A stretch of DNA of 37,669 bases, from the NCBI RefSeq assembly GCF_013393945.1, contig NZ_CP040302.1, positions 1 to 37,669 on the forward strand. The letters run 5' to 3'. Each line of letters starts with the position of its first letter. Within the stretch, counting starts at the first letter, position 1. Below the pieces are notes generated by a model that saw nothing but the letters and a program-made list of their open reading frames with translations, ran no database searches and was not told where the DNA came from. Both the position numbers and the translations under genes were made by a program. Shown one piece after another: positions 16,557-24,075 of the stretch. Source of the stretch: Nostoc sp. TCL26-01. Its GTDB lineage: Bacteria > Cyanobacteriota > Cyanobacteriia > Cyanobacteriales > Nostocaceae.

Positions 16557-19073
16557 GTGCAGCGCGATAACCCCCTCCAATACTCAAACAACAAGTATTC
16601 AGGGGAAAAATCTGTGATTATCAACAACAATGCGCTTCAACCAATTGAACTTAAAGGTCACTATGAGATAGCATCTCACCCAACTAAAGACAAGCCAGTA
16701 GAAGTTACCAAAACAAACCCATGCCCTCACTGCGGCAAACCAGACTGGTGTTACTCAATCGGTGAACTAACAGTCTGTAACCGAGATGCTGAACCCGCTA
16801 CCGGCTGGGAAAGAACATCTAAAACCGACCGCAACGGCAAACCATACTACGCACCAGCCACAGCCAAAAAATCGCCCCGTCCTCAAGGTAGGGAAGAGTA
16901 CATTTACACCGACATAGCAGGTAATCCCTTAATCAAAGTTATTGTCATCCGTCCAGGCAAAACCAAAGATAAGGATGTCTTTCAGGAATATTGGGACGGA
17001 ACACGTTGGGTCAAAGCCAAAGACTTTTCACCAGAACAAAAACGCTCCCACCAACAACAAATCACCATCTATCGTTACGCCGAAGTCAAGCAAGCGATCG
17101 CCTCTGGTAAACCAGTATTTGTGGTAGAGGGTGAACGCCTAGCCGATAGCCTCTGGACAAGAGGCATAGCAGCCACCACTAACATCGGCGGTGCTGGCAA
17201 GTATCGCTCCTACGGCAACTACCAAAGTGCTTTAGAAGGTGCTAACCTAGTTCTTTGTCCCGACCGTGATGAGCCAGGGCTAAAGCACATGGAAGATATT
17301 AACTCTGACTTCCCAGATGCCAAGTGGTTGTATGCCCCACCCAGTGATTTTTACTGGACACACTTACCCAAACATGGGGGATTAGATATTCAAGATTGGA
17401 TAGACTCAGGAGCGACAACCGAAGACATCCTACAAGCCATCGAGGATAGACGAGTTGTAGTAGATACGCTGAATAAAACCCTCTCCCTGGAGGCTGACCG
17501 GGATAGGCCAACCGAGAGTAAACTGGAGCAAAAATTGAATGCTATTCGCGCCGTCTGGGGAGGTCGCCTACGCTGGAATATCCTCAAAAAGCAAGTTGAG
17601 TTAGACGGGCGAAAACTACCACTTGACCGCATTGATTTAAAAGTGGCAATTCATATTCATATCGATATCAGCAAGGAACAAGCTAAAAGCGTTGTCTTAG
17701 AACTAGCTCTAGCTAACCCATACAACCCAGTAGTTGAGTATTTAGAATCAGTAGTCCAGCTTCATCCCAACGTAGATGTCAATTTCTTAGATAAATTAGC
17801 CGAACGTTACTTCGGCACTACAGACCCCCTACACGCCGCCCTGATGAAACGGACTTTAATCGCCGCTGTCGCCAGGGCATTTGAGCCAGGATGTAAACAC
17901 GATGAAATTACCATCCTCCAAGGTAAGCAGAAATCCCTCAAATCCACATTCTGGGAAATTTTAGCCGGGGAAGATTTTTTCACCGATGACCTCAACGGCA
18001 CAGAGAAAGACGAGATTTTAAAAATTAGCCAGTATTGGATTTTAGAATATGCCGAGTTTGAGAACTCCTACAAGAAAAAGGATGTTTCCCAACTCAAGGC
18101 ATTTCTGTCCAGAAAGAAAGACTCAATGCGTCGCCCCTATGGTACTGATATTGAAGATTTCCCCCGTCCATCCATCCTGGTGGGAACTACCAATTTAGAT
18201 GAATTTCTCTATGACCCCACGGGTGAACGTCGCTTTTGGGTAATTAAGGTTTTACTCAAGAAAATACCCATTGACCTACTCCAGCAAGAACGGGATTTAA
18301 TTTGGGCAGCTGCGGTCGCTGCTTACCGCAATGGTGAGCAATGGCGACTGACCGACACAGAAGATGAATGGTTAGATGCAGCCAATAAACAATACCAAAG
18401 CACCGACACATGGGAAGAGGTGGTAATGGCTTGGGCTGAGTTGCACAAGGAAGTATCTGTAGGCGAAATCCTCAGTGATGTTCTCAAGATTGAATTAGCC
18501 AAGCAGAGTAAAGCCGAACAGAACCGTGTCGCTGCCATCTTGCGTTCTCACGGCTGGACAAGAGACGATCGCAAACGGGTAAACGGTCGGTTAATTCGTC
18601 CCTGGCTTCGACCCCAACAAGAGGTGGAACAGCAGGTGGAACGGGGGGTGGAACAGCAGGTGGAACAGCAAGAAATCCTTGCTACACCTGACTTAGAGCC
18701 AGAGTGTTCCACCTGTTCCACCAATTCCCCCCAAACTTTTCCAAATTTTGATAGCACTAATGAAACGCAAAAAGGAATATTGCTTGAAACAGGAGTGCCA
18801 GAAGTAACGCCACTAGAAATAGAACCGCTAGAAAAAAATCAAAAAAGTTTAGAGGGGCAGGGGGTGGAACAAGTTGTAGATGAGCCTCAAACCCAATTAC
18901 CACAGGCAATAGAAGAGTGTTCCACCTCCCGTTCCACCCCCTGTTCCACCTCAGTTTCTGTCCCCGAATTATCTTTTGAGCAGAAAGTTATTGCCAACGT
19001 GGAACTGATTAGAGAGTGCATTGCGGATCAATCCTGGGACATGATTGAGGAAATTAGCATCAGTCTGGACTAA
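16557..19073 (+). CDS. TOPRIM primase - VapE-type helicase, likely plasmid replication protein
   Basis: An 838-residue primase-helicase. Cys56, Cys59, Cys65 and Cys74 (CPHCGKPDWC and after) form a zinc site; residues about 180-300 are a TOPRIM domain with Glu191 (VVEGERLAD) and Asp236/Asp238 (CPDRDEPG). Residues about 405-600 are a VirE/VapE superfamily 3-like ATPase: Walker A GKQKSLKST (455-463), Walker B-like YWILEYAEFEN (492-502), sensor Asn545 (VGTTNLDEF) and an Arg pair in GERRFW. Such fusions, including cyanobacterial CyRepA-type proteins, prime and unwind plasmid DNA. The start at 16557 is GTG; a GTG at 16614 has a better Shine-Dalgarno (AGGGG). The C-terminal linker carries ten GGTGGAAC boxes. 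The C terminus appears frameshifted: the family-like tail continues in another frame to 19158. Confidence 0.85.
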   Translation: MQRDNPLQYSNNKYSGEKSVIINNNALQPIELKGHYEIASHPTKDKPVEVTKTNPCPHCGKPDWCYSIGELTVCNRDAEPATGWERTSKTDRNGKPYYAPATAKKSPRPQGREEYIYTDIAGNPLIKVIVIRPGKTKDKDVFQEYWDGTRWVKAKDFSPEQKRSHQQQITIYRYAEVKQAIASGKPVFVVEGERLADSLWTRGIAATTNIGGAGKYRSYGNYQSALEGANLVLCPDRDEPGLKHMEDINSDFPDAKWLYAPPSDFYWTHLPKHGGLDIQDWIDSGATTEDILQAIEDRRVVVDTLNKTLSLEADRDRPTESKLEQKLNAIRAVWGGRLRWNILKKQVELDGRKLPLDRIDLKVAIHIHIDISKEQAKSVVLELALANPYNPVVEYLESVVQLHPNVDVNFLDKLAERYFGTTDPLHAALMKRTLIAAVARAFEPGCKHDEITILQGKQKSLKSTFWEILAGEDFFTDDLNGTEKDEILKISQYWILEYAEFENSYKKKDVSQLKAFLSRKKDSMRRPYGTDIEDFPRPSILVGTTNLDEFLYDPTGERRFWVIKVLLKKIPIDLLQQERDLIWAAAVAAYRNGEQWRLTDTEDEWLDAANKQYQSTDTWEEVVMAWAELHKEVSVGEILSDVLKIELAKQSKAEQNRVAAILRSHGWTRDDRKRVNGRLIRPWLRPQQEVEQQVERGVEQQVEQQEILATPDLEPECSTCSTNSPQTFPNFDSTNETQKGILLETGVPEVTPLEIEPLEKNQKSLEGQGVEQVVDEPQTQLPQAIEECSTSRSTPCSTSVSVPELSFEQKVIANVELIRECIADQSWDMIEEISISLD
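18623..18950. repeat. Ten GGTGGAAC boxes inside the replication gene
   Basis: GGTGGAAC occurs directly at 18623, 18635, 18647, 18659 and 18863, and as its complement GTTCCACC at 18706, 18715, 18919, 18931 and 18943. Most steps are 12 or 9 bp. They encode the low-complexity VEQQ and CST repeats of the C-terminal linker. Confidence 0.8.
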
Positions 19074-19158
19074 GGAATTTAAAGCTGCTGTCTGGAAACA
19101 GTTAACCGCAGAAGAACGCCAGGCTATCAAGCAACTCAAGCCACAATTCGATACCTGA
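19074..19158 (+). pseudogene. Out-of-frame C-terminal tail of the primase-helicase
   Basis: In the +1 frame the sequence after the stop at 19071 continues for 27 residues (EFKAAVWKQLTAEERQAIKQ and on) to a TGA at 19156-19158. This has the composition of a natural protein end, so a single-base change near 19060-19070 probably truncated the primase-helicase, losing only this tail. Confidence 0.5.
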
Positions 19159-19352
19159 TGTCAACATCAGAAATTCTGTGGTTGTGCGATCGCTTGCTGT
19201 TGTAATTCTGAGTCGTAGATTTGACAACGGTAAGTGTAGTCATAGCTGGCAGCTAACCCGTCTGAGGAGGAGATGGCACAGCATCTATAGCTATAGCCAT
19301 CAAGATTAGGACGTAGACTATAAGAGTTCTCAAGTGTATCTACCCAATTTCA

Positions 19353-19739
19353 ATGGCAAAGGCGTATAGTGAAGATTTTCGACGAAAAGTCATGCAAGCG
19401 ATTGAATTAGACGGTCTCAAGAAGTGCGAGGCAAGCCAGCTGTTTAATATCAGTCGCAACACGATAAACTTGTGGTTGCAGCGCAAAGCCGAAACGGGTG
19501 ATGTCAAACCCAAAGTCAGGAAAGCATCGCAGCAGAATGGCAAAATCAGTGATTGGGAGAAGTTTGGCACTTTTGTCAAAGAACATGGGGATAAAACCCA
19601 AAGCGAAATGGCACAGTTATGGGATGGAGAAATTAGCCAACGCACGATTTCCAGAGCGTTACTAAAAATAGGACATTCGCGTAAAAAAAAACATACGGAT
19701 ATAGTCAACGAGACGAAGCCAAACGAGTGGCATTTTTAG
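19353..19739 (+). CDS. IS630 transposase, N-terminal frame (HTH)
   Basis: A 128-residue product with an N-terminal helix-turn-helix (YSEDFRRKVMQAIELDGLKK, then ASQLFNISRNTINLWLQRKA) that recognises the element ends. It stops soon after nine adenines at 19683-19691. A -1 slip there joins it to the DDE frame and restores the natural continuation (KKKTYGYSQRDEAKRVAFLA), so full transposase is probably made by programmed frameshifting. Confidence 0.85.
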   Translation: MAKAYSEDFRRKVMQAIELDGLKKCEASQLFNISRNTINLWLQRKAETGDVKPKVRKASQQNGKISDWEKFGTFVKEHGDKTQSEMAQLWDGEISQRTISRALLKIGHSRKKKHTDIVNETKPNEWHF

Positions 19740-20230
19740 CACAACTGGAAAACCCAAAAGCATCGCACCTAGTATATGTTGATGAGTCTGGGATGGATGA
19801 ACGCGACAACTACGGCTACGGATATTCCAAAGTTGGGGAACGGTTTTATGACCTCAAATCTGGTCGTAGGCAGGGCCGCATTAATATGATTGCTGGGTAT
19901 CGGCAGGGAAAACTAATTGCACCATTTACCATCGAGGGGGCTTGTAACCGTGCCGTATTTGAGACGTGGTTAGAAACTTGTTTGATTCCAGTATTGCATC
20001 CGGGTGAGTGGGTAATTATAGATAATGCAACGTTTCATCGTGGCGGTCGGATTGCTCAATTAATTGAAGCGGCAGGATGTCAGTTAATCTATCTACCGCC
20101 CTACTCACCCGACCTCAATCGGATTGAAAAATGTTGGGCAACTTTGAAAACCAGGGTACGCAAGCTATTATCTAAATCTGATAGTCTACGTGATGCAATG
20201 GAAACTGTTCTCAAGCAAGCCGCGTCCTAA
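19691..20230 (+). CDS. IS630 transposase, DDE catalytic frame
   Basis: Reached by -1 frameshift from the preceding frame; the first ATG is not needed and the separately open part runs from 19727. The catalytic triad is intact: Asp in LVYVDESGMDE, Asp in WVIIDNATFH, and Glu in SPDLNRIEKCW. The fused protein would be about 290 residues, normal for IS630. It cuts and pastes the element at TA sites. Confidence 0.85.
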   Translation, partial: TYGYSQRDEAKRVAFLAQLENPKASHLVYVDESGMDERDNYGYGYSKVGERFYDLKSGRRQGRINMIAGYRQGKLIAPFTIEGACNRAVFETWLETCLIPVLHPGEWVIIDNATFHRGGRIAQLIEAAGCQLIYLPPYSPDLNRIEKCWATLKTRVRKLLSKSDSLRDAMETVLKQAAS

Positions 20231-20250
20231 CTGAAATGGCTACGGCTATA

Positions 20251-20694
20251 AATCCAAGAAAACATGATCACAGGATAGAGAATTTATGAGAATAGAGATT
20301 TTTGCCGAAAAAAGATGACTAGCGTGCAAAAGGTCAATAAAAACCCCACAAAATCTGTGGGGAAATCAGAACCAAAAGAATAGAACAAATGTACTATATA
20401 GGAGGTTCTGAAAGCAAGCTTTTGTGCCTAATATGTTTTTTCTCAGGGTAGTTTTACTGAAACGTTACTCAAATCTCTTGGGCTAACGGGGCTACAGGTT
20501 TAAGCAATGTGGTTTTGCTGATTTCTTAATTGCAACTTGAAAGGTAGGCTCTAAAAGACTTTTGGGAGCTTCGGTTGTGCATCGCTGTTGCGAGGGGTTG
20601 GCTCGTTTCTATGTCCATTTCTCATAGCTGCACTTGAGGTTGATTACACTTTTTATTTCTTTGCAATTTGCTACACTAAACAGTTGATTAACAT
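20251..20694. other. Gene-free stretch with one hairpin
   Basis: No supported gene. A hairpin with 7-bp arms, CCCCACA at 20343-20349 and TGTGGGG at 20355-20361, lies here; no T-run follows, so a terminator is uncertain. A 22-codon frame over the hairpin is too short to call. Confidence 0.4.
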
Positions 20695-20886
20695 TTACTT
20701 AGTTCCAAGGTATTTGTAAGCAGTATCCTTACGCTCCGAAAAATATGCCTTCCACTCAGGAATATCAATTTCTAAAGCCTGTTGGAAGAACTCAATCGAC
20801 TGTTGATAATTTCCAAGGGAGTAGTAAACATTTCCCAAATGACCTAAGAGACGTGCTTGTTTCTTACAAGGCTTTCTTAAAACCAC
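20695..20886 (-). pseudogene. Remnant of a TPR-repeat protein
   Basis: 63 residues containing one clear tetratricopeptide repeat (LLGHLGNVYYSLGNYQQSIE and on to FFQQALEID) and a C-terminal end. It has no ATG start (GTG at best) and lacks the upstream repeats such proteins have, so it is the end of a broken gene. The IS982 begins 60 bp upstream, but the direct target repeat shows that insertion alone did not remove the rest. Confidence 0.55.
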
Positions 20887-20946
20887 CCAATTCTATAGTT
20901 AATTTCATCATTATTACTTGATAGGCATTGATTAAAATCTATGTTA

Positions 20947-22035
20947 ACGTGAGTTCGATGGGTTGAAAAAGGCAAAAAGCTCGCTATGTATGGATTTGCC
21001 AAAAAGGGAATCCTCCAGGCGATCGCTACAGTTGATAGAGAATGGGTGAAAAAGTGACAAAAAAGGCCGAGACTAAGAATATCTAACAAAAATGAGGGTC
21101 TCGGCTATGTCTACTATTGTATCTCGGCTTGACATTACAGAAATTTTCTGTGATGTAGATGACTTCTGCAAACAGTGGCAACACTTATGGCAGCAAATAC
21201 CACAGTTACCATCGACAATAGGAGAGCGTCGCAGTTACTCACGGATGTGCGTATCAGAAGTGATGACAATAGTCATCGCTTTTCACGGCAGTGGTTATCG
21301 CACCTTTAAAGAATTTTATACATTGCATGTACTTCCTAGTTGGCGTAGGGCATTTCCCAATCTAGTCAGCTACAACAGATTTGTGGAATTGATGCCGTGG
21401 TGCTTAATGCTTTTGTGCTGTTTTTTGCATACAAGAACAGGAGAAATTACGGGAATTAGTTTTATTGATTCCACACCCATTAATGTGTGCCATAATTGCC
21501 GCGCCCATGCACATAAAGTATTTAAAGGATTGGTAAATTGGGGCAAAAACTCTGTCGGTTGGCACTTTGGATTTAAACTTCATTTGATAATTAATGACCA
21601 GGGTGAATTGCTGGCATTTAAATTAACTCCTGCCAACGTAGATGACCGCAAGCCAGTGCCAGAAATGACTGAGGATTTGATTGGTAAACTTTTTGGTGAC
21701 AGAGGATATGTTTCACAAAAATTATTTGAGGAGTTATACGAGCGAGGTTTAGAGTTAATTACTAAATCCAAAAAAAATATGAAAAATCGCTTAGTCAACT
21801 TGCTTGATAAAATTTTATTACGCAAACGAGCAGTCATTGAATCGGTGAATGACCATCTCAAAAATATTTGTCAAATAGAACACTCCCGACATCGTAGTCC
21901 ATTTAACTTTTTGGTTAATTTGATGGCAGGCTTGGCTGCTTATACTTATTTGCCTAAAAAACCATCTATTGATATTCATCCAAAAGACTTGCCTGCTCTA
22001 CCTCCTGCCATTTTTTAGCTCCGTCGAACTCACGT
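20947..22035 (+). mobile_element. IS982-family insertion sequence with 7-bp target duplication
   Basis: A 1089-bp element. Its ends are inverted repeats (ACGTGAGTTCGATGG at 20947-20961 and its near complement at 22021-22035). It is flanked by TATGTTA at 20940-20946 and again at 22036-22042, a 7-bp target duplication. The intact duplication indicates a recent, complete insertion. Confidence 0.9.
21107..22018 (+). CDS. IS982-family transposase
   Basis: A 303-residue DDE transposase; I start at the internal ATG at 21107 (MSTIVSRLDITEIFC) rather than 21092, as in the family. The acidic residues are in FIDSTPINVC, LFGDRGYVS and RAVIESVNDHL. The sequence is full-length without stops or shifts, so the element may be active. 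It lies inside complete inverted repeats and ends 17 bp before the right end of the element. Confidence 0.9.
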   Translation: MSTIVSRLDITEIFCDVDDFCKQWQHLWQQIPQLPSTIGERRSYSRMCVSEVMTIVIAFHGSGYRTFKEFYTLHVLPSWRRAFPNLVSYNRFVELMPWCLMLLCCFLHTRTGEITGISFIDSTPINVCHNCRAHAHKVFKGLVNWGKNSVGWHFGFKLHLIINDQGELLAFKLTPANVDDRKPVPEMTEDLIGKLFGDRGYVSQKLFEELYERGLELITKSKKNMKNRLVNLLDKILLRKRAVIESVNDHLKNICQIEHSRHRSPFNFLVNLMAGLAAYTYLPKKPSIDIHPKDLPALPPAIF

Positions 22036-22042
22036 TATGTTA

Positions 22043-22736
22043 GGCACTCATTGAGGCGATTGCCATTCTTCACATCAATATATAGTTGTACTACACCAAA
22101 GGGCTATTTCGTGGAATGCTCAAAGAGTGGCCGGACAAAAAAAGTCCGCGCTTTAACTGAATAAGATGCTTCAATACAGCAATGCTTTTGGTAATCATCT
22201 CTTGGTGAAGCATCTGGATCTACAACTAATACCAATTTCAGTAATCTTTGCGGCACATGAATAACTGTAAGGGCGTACGGCGTACGCCCCTACCCAGGTA
22301 TCTGTCGCATTCTTTTCTCAAATTGGTATAACCTGAGTAGACTGATCAGAACCACCTCACTTTTAATTTGACAAATGACTTTTTTAAGTAACAAAACACA
22401 TCAGTATAGCGGTTTTACTGATGCGTTACTTCTGTGTTAATTGTCAGTCAAAATCACATAAAAACTAGGGAAGTATCTGACTTATTTATGTAATTATTCG
22501 GTCAATTCTCAGCACTTCTCATGACTTCTTAAAAATGGCTTTTATGCTAATTCTGTGATGAACACCAGATACCTACACGGCTTATCCAAGTCACTTTCCT
22601 GGCAATTCTATGGTATCCTGATTTTGTTTTTTGACGCACAGTACGCCAAAAGGCGCGGAAAGTTTTTGAGAGCCAAAAAGTGATTGAAAAGTCAGAACAA
22701 CCAGTCACAAATACTACTAAATAAACTACATTGGCA
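22043..22736. other. Gene-free stretch between IS982 and mobilisation cassette
   Basis: About 700 bp without a supported gene. It holds a small MITE (22229-22332) and, at 22631-22667, a sequence whose inverted copy lies at 25984-26021 on the other side of the mobilisation genes. Nothing else is recognised. Confidence 0.5.
22229..22332. mobile_element. Small MITE with GGGCGTACG hairpin
   Basis: About 104 bp. The outer arms are imperfect inverted repeats (ATACCAATTTCAG at the left; its near complement CTCAAATTGGTAT at the right). In the centre is a perfect hairpin, GGGCGTACG and CGTACGCCC, at 22271-22289. This type of short dispersed repeat is common in Nostoc-type genomes. Confidence 0.6.
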
Positions 22737-23063
22737 CTACAAAAACAGCTTTATTTGAGTCAAATCATCATCTGGTTGGTGATGCTGTTGCTGGAACTGC
22801 TGCCCGTAATCAAGAAGCTGCTGATTCCAAACTTGGGCTTTGGGTTTGAGCCGCTTGACCTGTGGGAGTAGTTCAATGAAAGCCCGTGCTACTGCTGACC
22901 CTGTTTTGTCTCTTTCAAAAGCCACATTGACATGAGGAATATTCTGCAATCGCTCCACAGGCAAACTGTTGGGATTATCTACTGCCAGAAAGAGAGTTCT
23001 AGTCTTTGGCGCACCGTTAACCTGAAACTCCAGCATTGCAAAAGACATAAGATCAATGCTCAT
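22737..23063 (-). pseudogene. C-terminal TOPRIM fragment of a second relaxase-primase
   Basis: 108 residues matching the C-terminal part of the relaxase-primase at 24076-25812: SIDLMSFAMLE against SPIDTLSVAALE, RTLFLAVDNPNSLPVE against RTMYLAVDSPQSLPLE, and WNQQLLDYG against WNQQLLALL. A stop codon directly precedes the ATG, so the N-terminal relaxase and zinc domains are missing. It is probably the remnant of a paralogue, though a translated TOPRIM stub cannot be excluded. It lies 33 bp after the 114-residue gene in the same direction. Confidence 0.65.
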
Positions 23064-23096
23064 TTATCCCCATCGCCTACCGAAAGATGACCCCTT

Positions 23097-23441
23097 TTAA
23101 AGCCAATCATCATCATCATCATCATCAACCACAGTAGAAACACCAGAATAACAAACACCAATATCAATAGTGAGACTCAAAGAATGGTTAAAAGCACCAA
23201 AAGCACCCTCACCATAAGTCTGTTTGAGCAGTGCCACCAGTTCCTCAACATCAGAGAACTCTTGAAACTGACCCAAATCACCGTAAGCAGCCACCAGATA
23301 AAAAGCACGGAGAGCCTTTAAAATCATGTGCTTGCGTTGAGTCGAATTAAAACTGAGCAGATAGCGGAGTAAAACACCATCAGGACTATCAGCAGCAGGA
23401 CGATAGCGAAAGAAAAAATCAACAGATTCTGGCTCACTCAT
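23097..23441 (-). CDS. Hypothetical protein divergent from the relaxase, acidic tail
   Basis: A 114-residue protein ending in a run of seven aspartates (VVDDDDDDDWL). The middle (STQRKHMILKALRAFYLVAAYGD) is helical. Not recognised; position opposite the relaxase across a repeat-rich, oriT-like region suggests a mobilisation accessory or plasmid regulator that may bind the repeats. The Asp run is encoded by repeated ATCATC on the plus strand, prone to length change. Confidence 0.5.
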   Translation of the reverse strand: MSEPESVDFFFRYRPAADSPDGVLLRYLLSFNSTQRKHMILKALRAFYLVAAYGDLGQFQEFSDVEELVALLKQTYGEGAFGAFNHSLSLTIDIGVCYSGVSTVVDDDDDDDWL

Positions 23442-23655
23442 AAAAGTACGGTTAATCGATAGAATTGTGACCTTTTATAAATTTTCATTCTCATTAATTC
23501 CTAATAAGCTTTTTTGAGAAGGAGTAAAAATCAGTGAAAAACGGGCTGATGAAAAAAAGTGATAAAAAATCGCTAAAATCATTAACTGGTATAGATTTGA
23601 GAGAAAAAGGCAACAAAACGGGTGTTGAAAGAAAAACAGGGGTGAAACAGTCATT

Positions 23656-23860
23656 GTCAAAAAAATAGTAAAATTGTGGCAATGACAGTCAAAAAATTGA
23701 AATAAATTGGTAAACCATGTCAAAAACTAGGTAAATTTTTGACAAGCCAAAAAAGCCTTATTGAAGGCATTTCTCAAAAAAGCTCACCCATGTCAAAAAA
23801 TACCATAATTATGACAGTCATTGTCAAAATCATAGAAAAAATTGACATACAATGCCAAAA
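23656..23860. repeat. Phased TGTCAAAA repeats upstream of the relaxase
   Basis: Copies of an ATGTCAAAAA-like box have the GTCAA core at 23656, 23688, 23719, 23792, 23823 and 23854 (last one GCCAA), giving steps of 32, 31, 73, 31 and 31 bp. An inverted copy (TTTTTGACAAG) lies near 23737-23746 in the wider gap. The 31-32 bp step equals three helical turns, so the same face of DNA would be bound. Confidence 0.65.
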
Positions 23861-23904
23861 AAGTAGAATATTTTGGCAAGAGTTGAGTGAAAAATTCCGA
23901 GTAG

Positions 23905-23974
23905 GGTGTAGTGGGACAATCTACTAAAAAAGGGTGATTCATCAAGTACCATTGACTAGTGTACCCACTACACC
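23905..23974. other. Candidate origin of transfer (oriT)
   Basis: GGTGTAGTGGG at 23905-23915 and CCCACTACACC at 23964-23974 are perfect 11-bp inverted repeats, 48 bp apart, about 100 bp before the relaxase start. MobV-type relaxases usually nick next to an inverted repeat close to their own gene. The nick position cannot be read. The surrounding stretch 23442-24075 contains no supported gene. Confidence 0.5.
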
Positions 23975-24075
23975 TTTTTGCCCTGCGGGTGGCTTGCGCC
24001 ATCTCTCCCTGCGGTCGAGACAAAAAGGCTACGTGGGGTCTGCGACGCATTATCCTGATTCACTCATGAAGCAGC

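Larger units (their letters stand above)
19286..20250 (+). mobile_element. IS630-family insertion sequence, copy 1
   Basis: A 965-bp element. Terminal inverted repeats of about 28 bp lie at 19286-19313 (starting TATAGCTATAGCCAT, ending TTAGGACG) and 20223-20250. Both ends start with the TA dinucleotide that IS630 elements duplicate. It carries two overlapping frames joined by an A9 slippery run. It inserted about 130 bp after the end of the primase-helicase tail. Confidence 0.85.

Noticed and set aside
20343..20361. CCCCACA/TGTGGGG hairpin as a terminator
   Set aside because: No T-run follows and no gene ends just upstream; listed only as a hairpin.
20877..21089. 70-codon minus-strand frame at the left end of the IS982
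   Set aside because: It crosses the target duplication and inverted repeat of the element, so it is a chance frame.
22271..22289. GGGCGTACG hairpin as a regulatory palindrome
   Set aside because: It is the centre of a common short dispersed cyanobacterial repeat rather than an isolated operator.
23656..23860. Spaced TGTCAAAA repeats as a CRISPR array
   Set aside because: The conserved unit is about 10 bp, spacing is irregular in the middle, one copy is inverted, and no cas gene is present.
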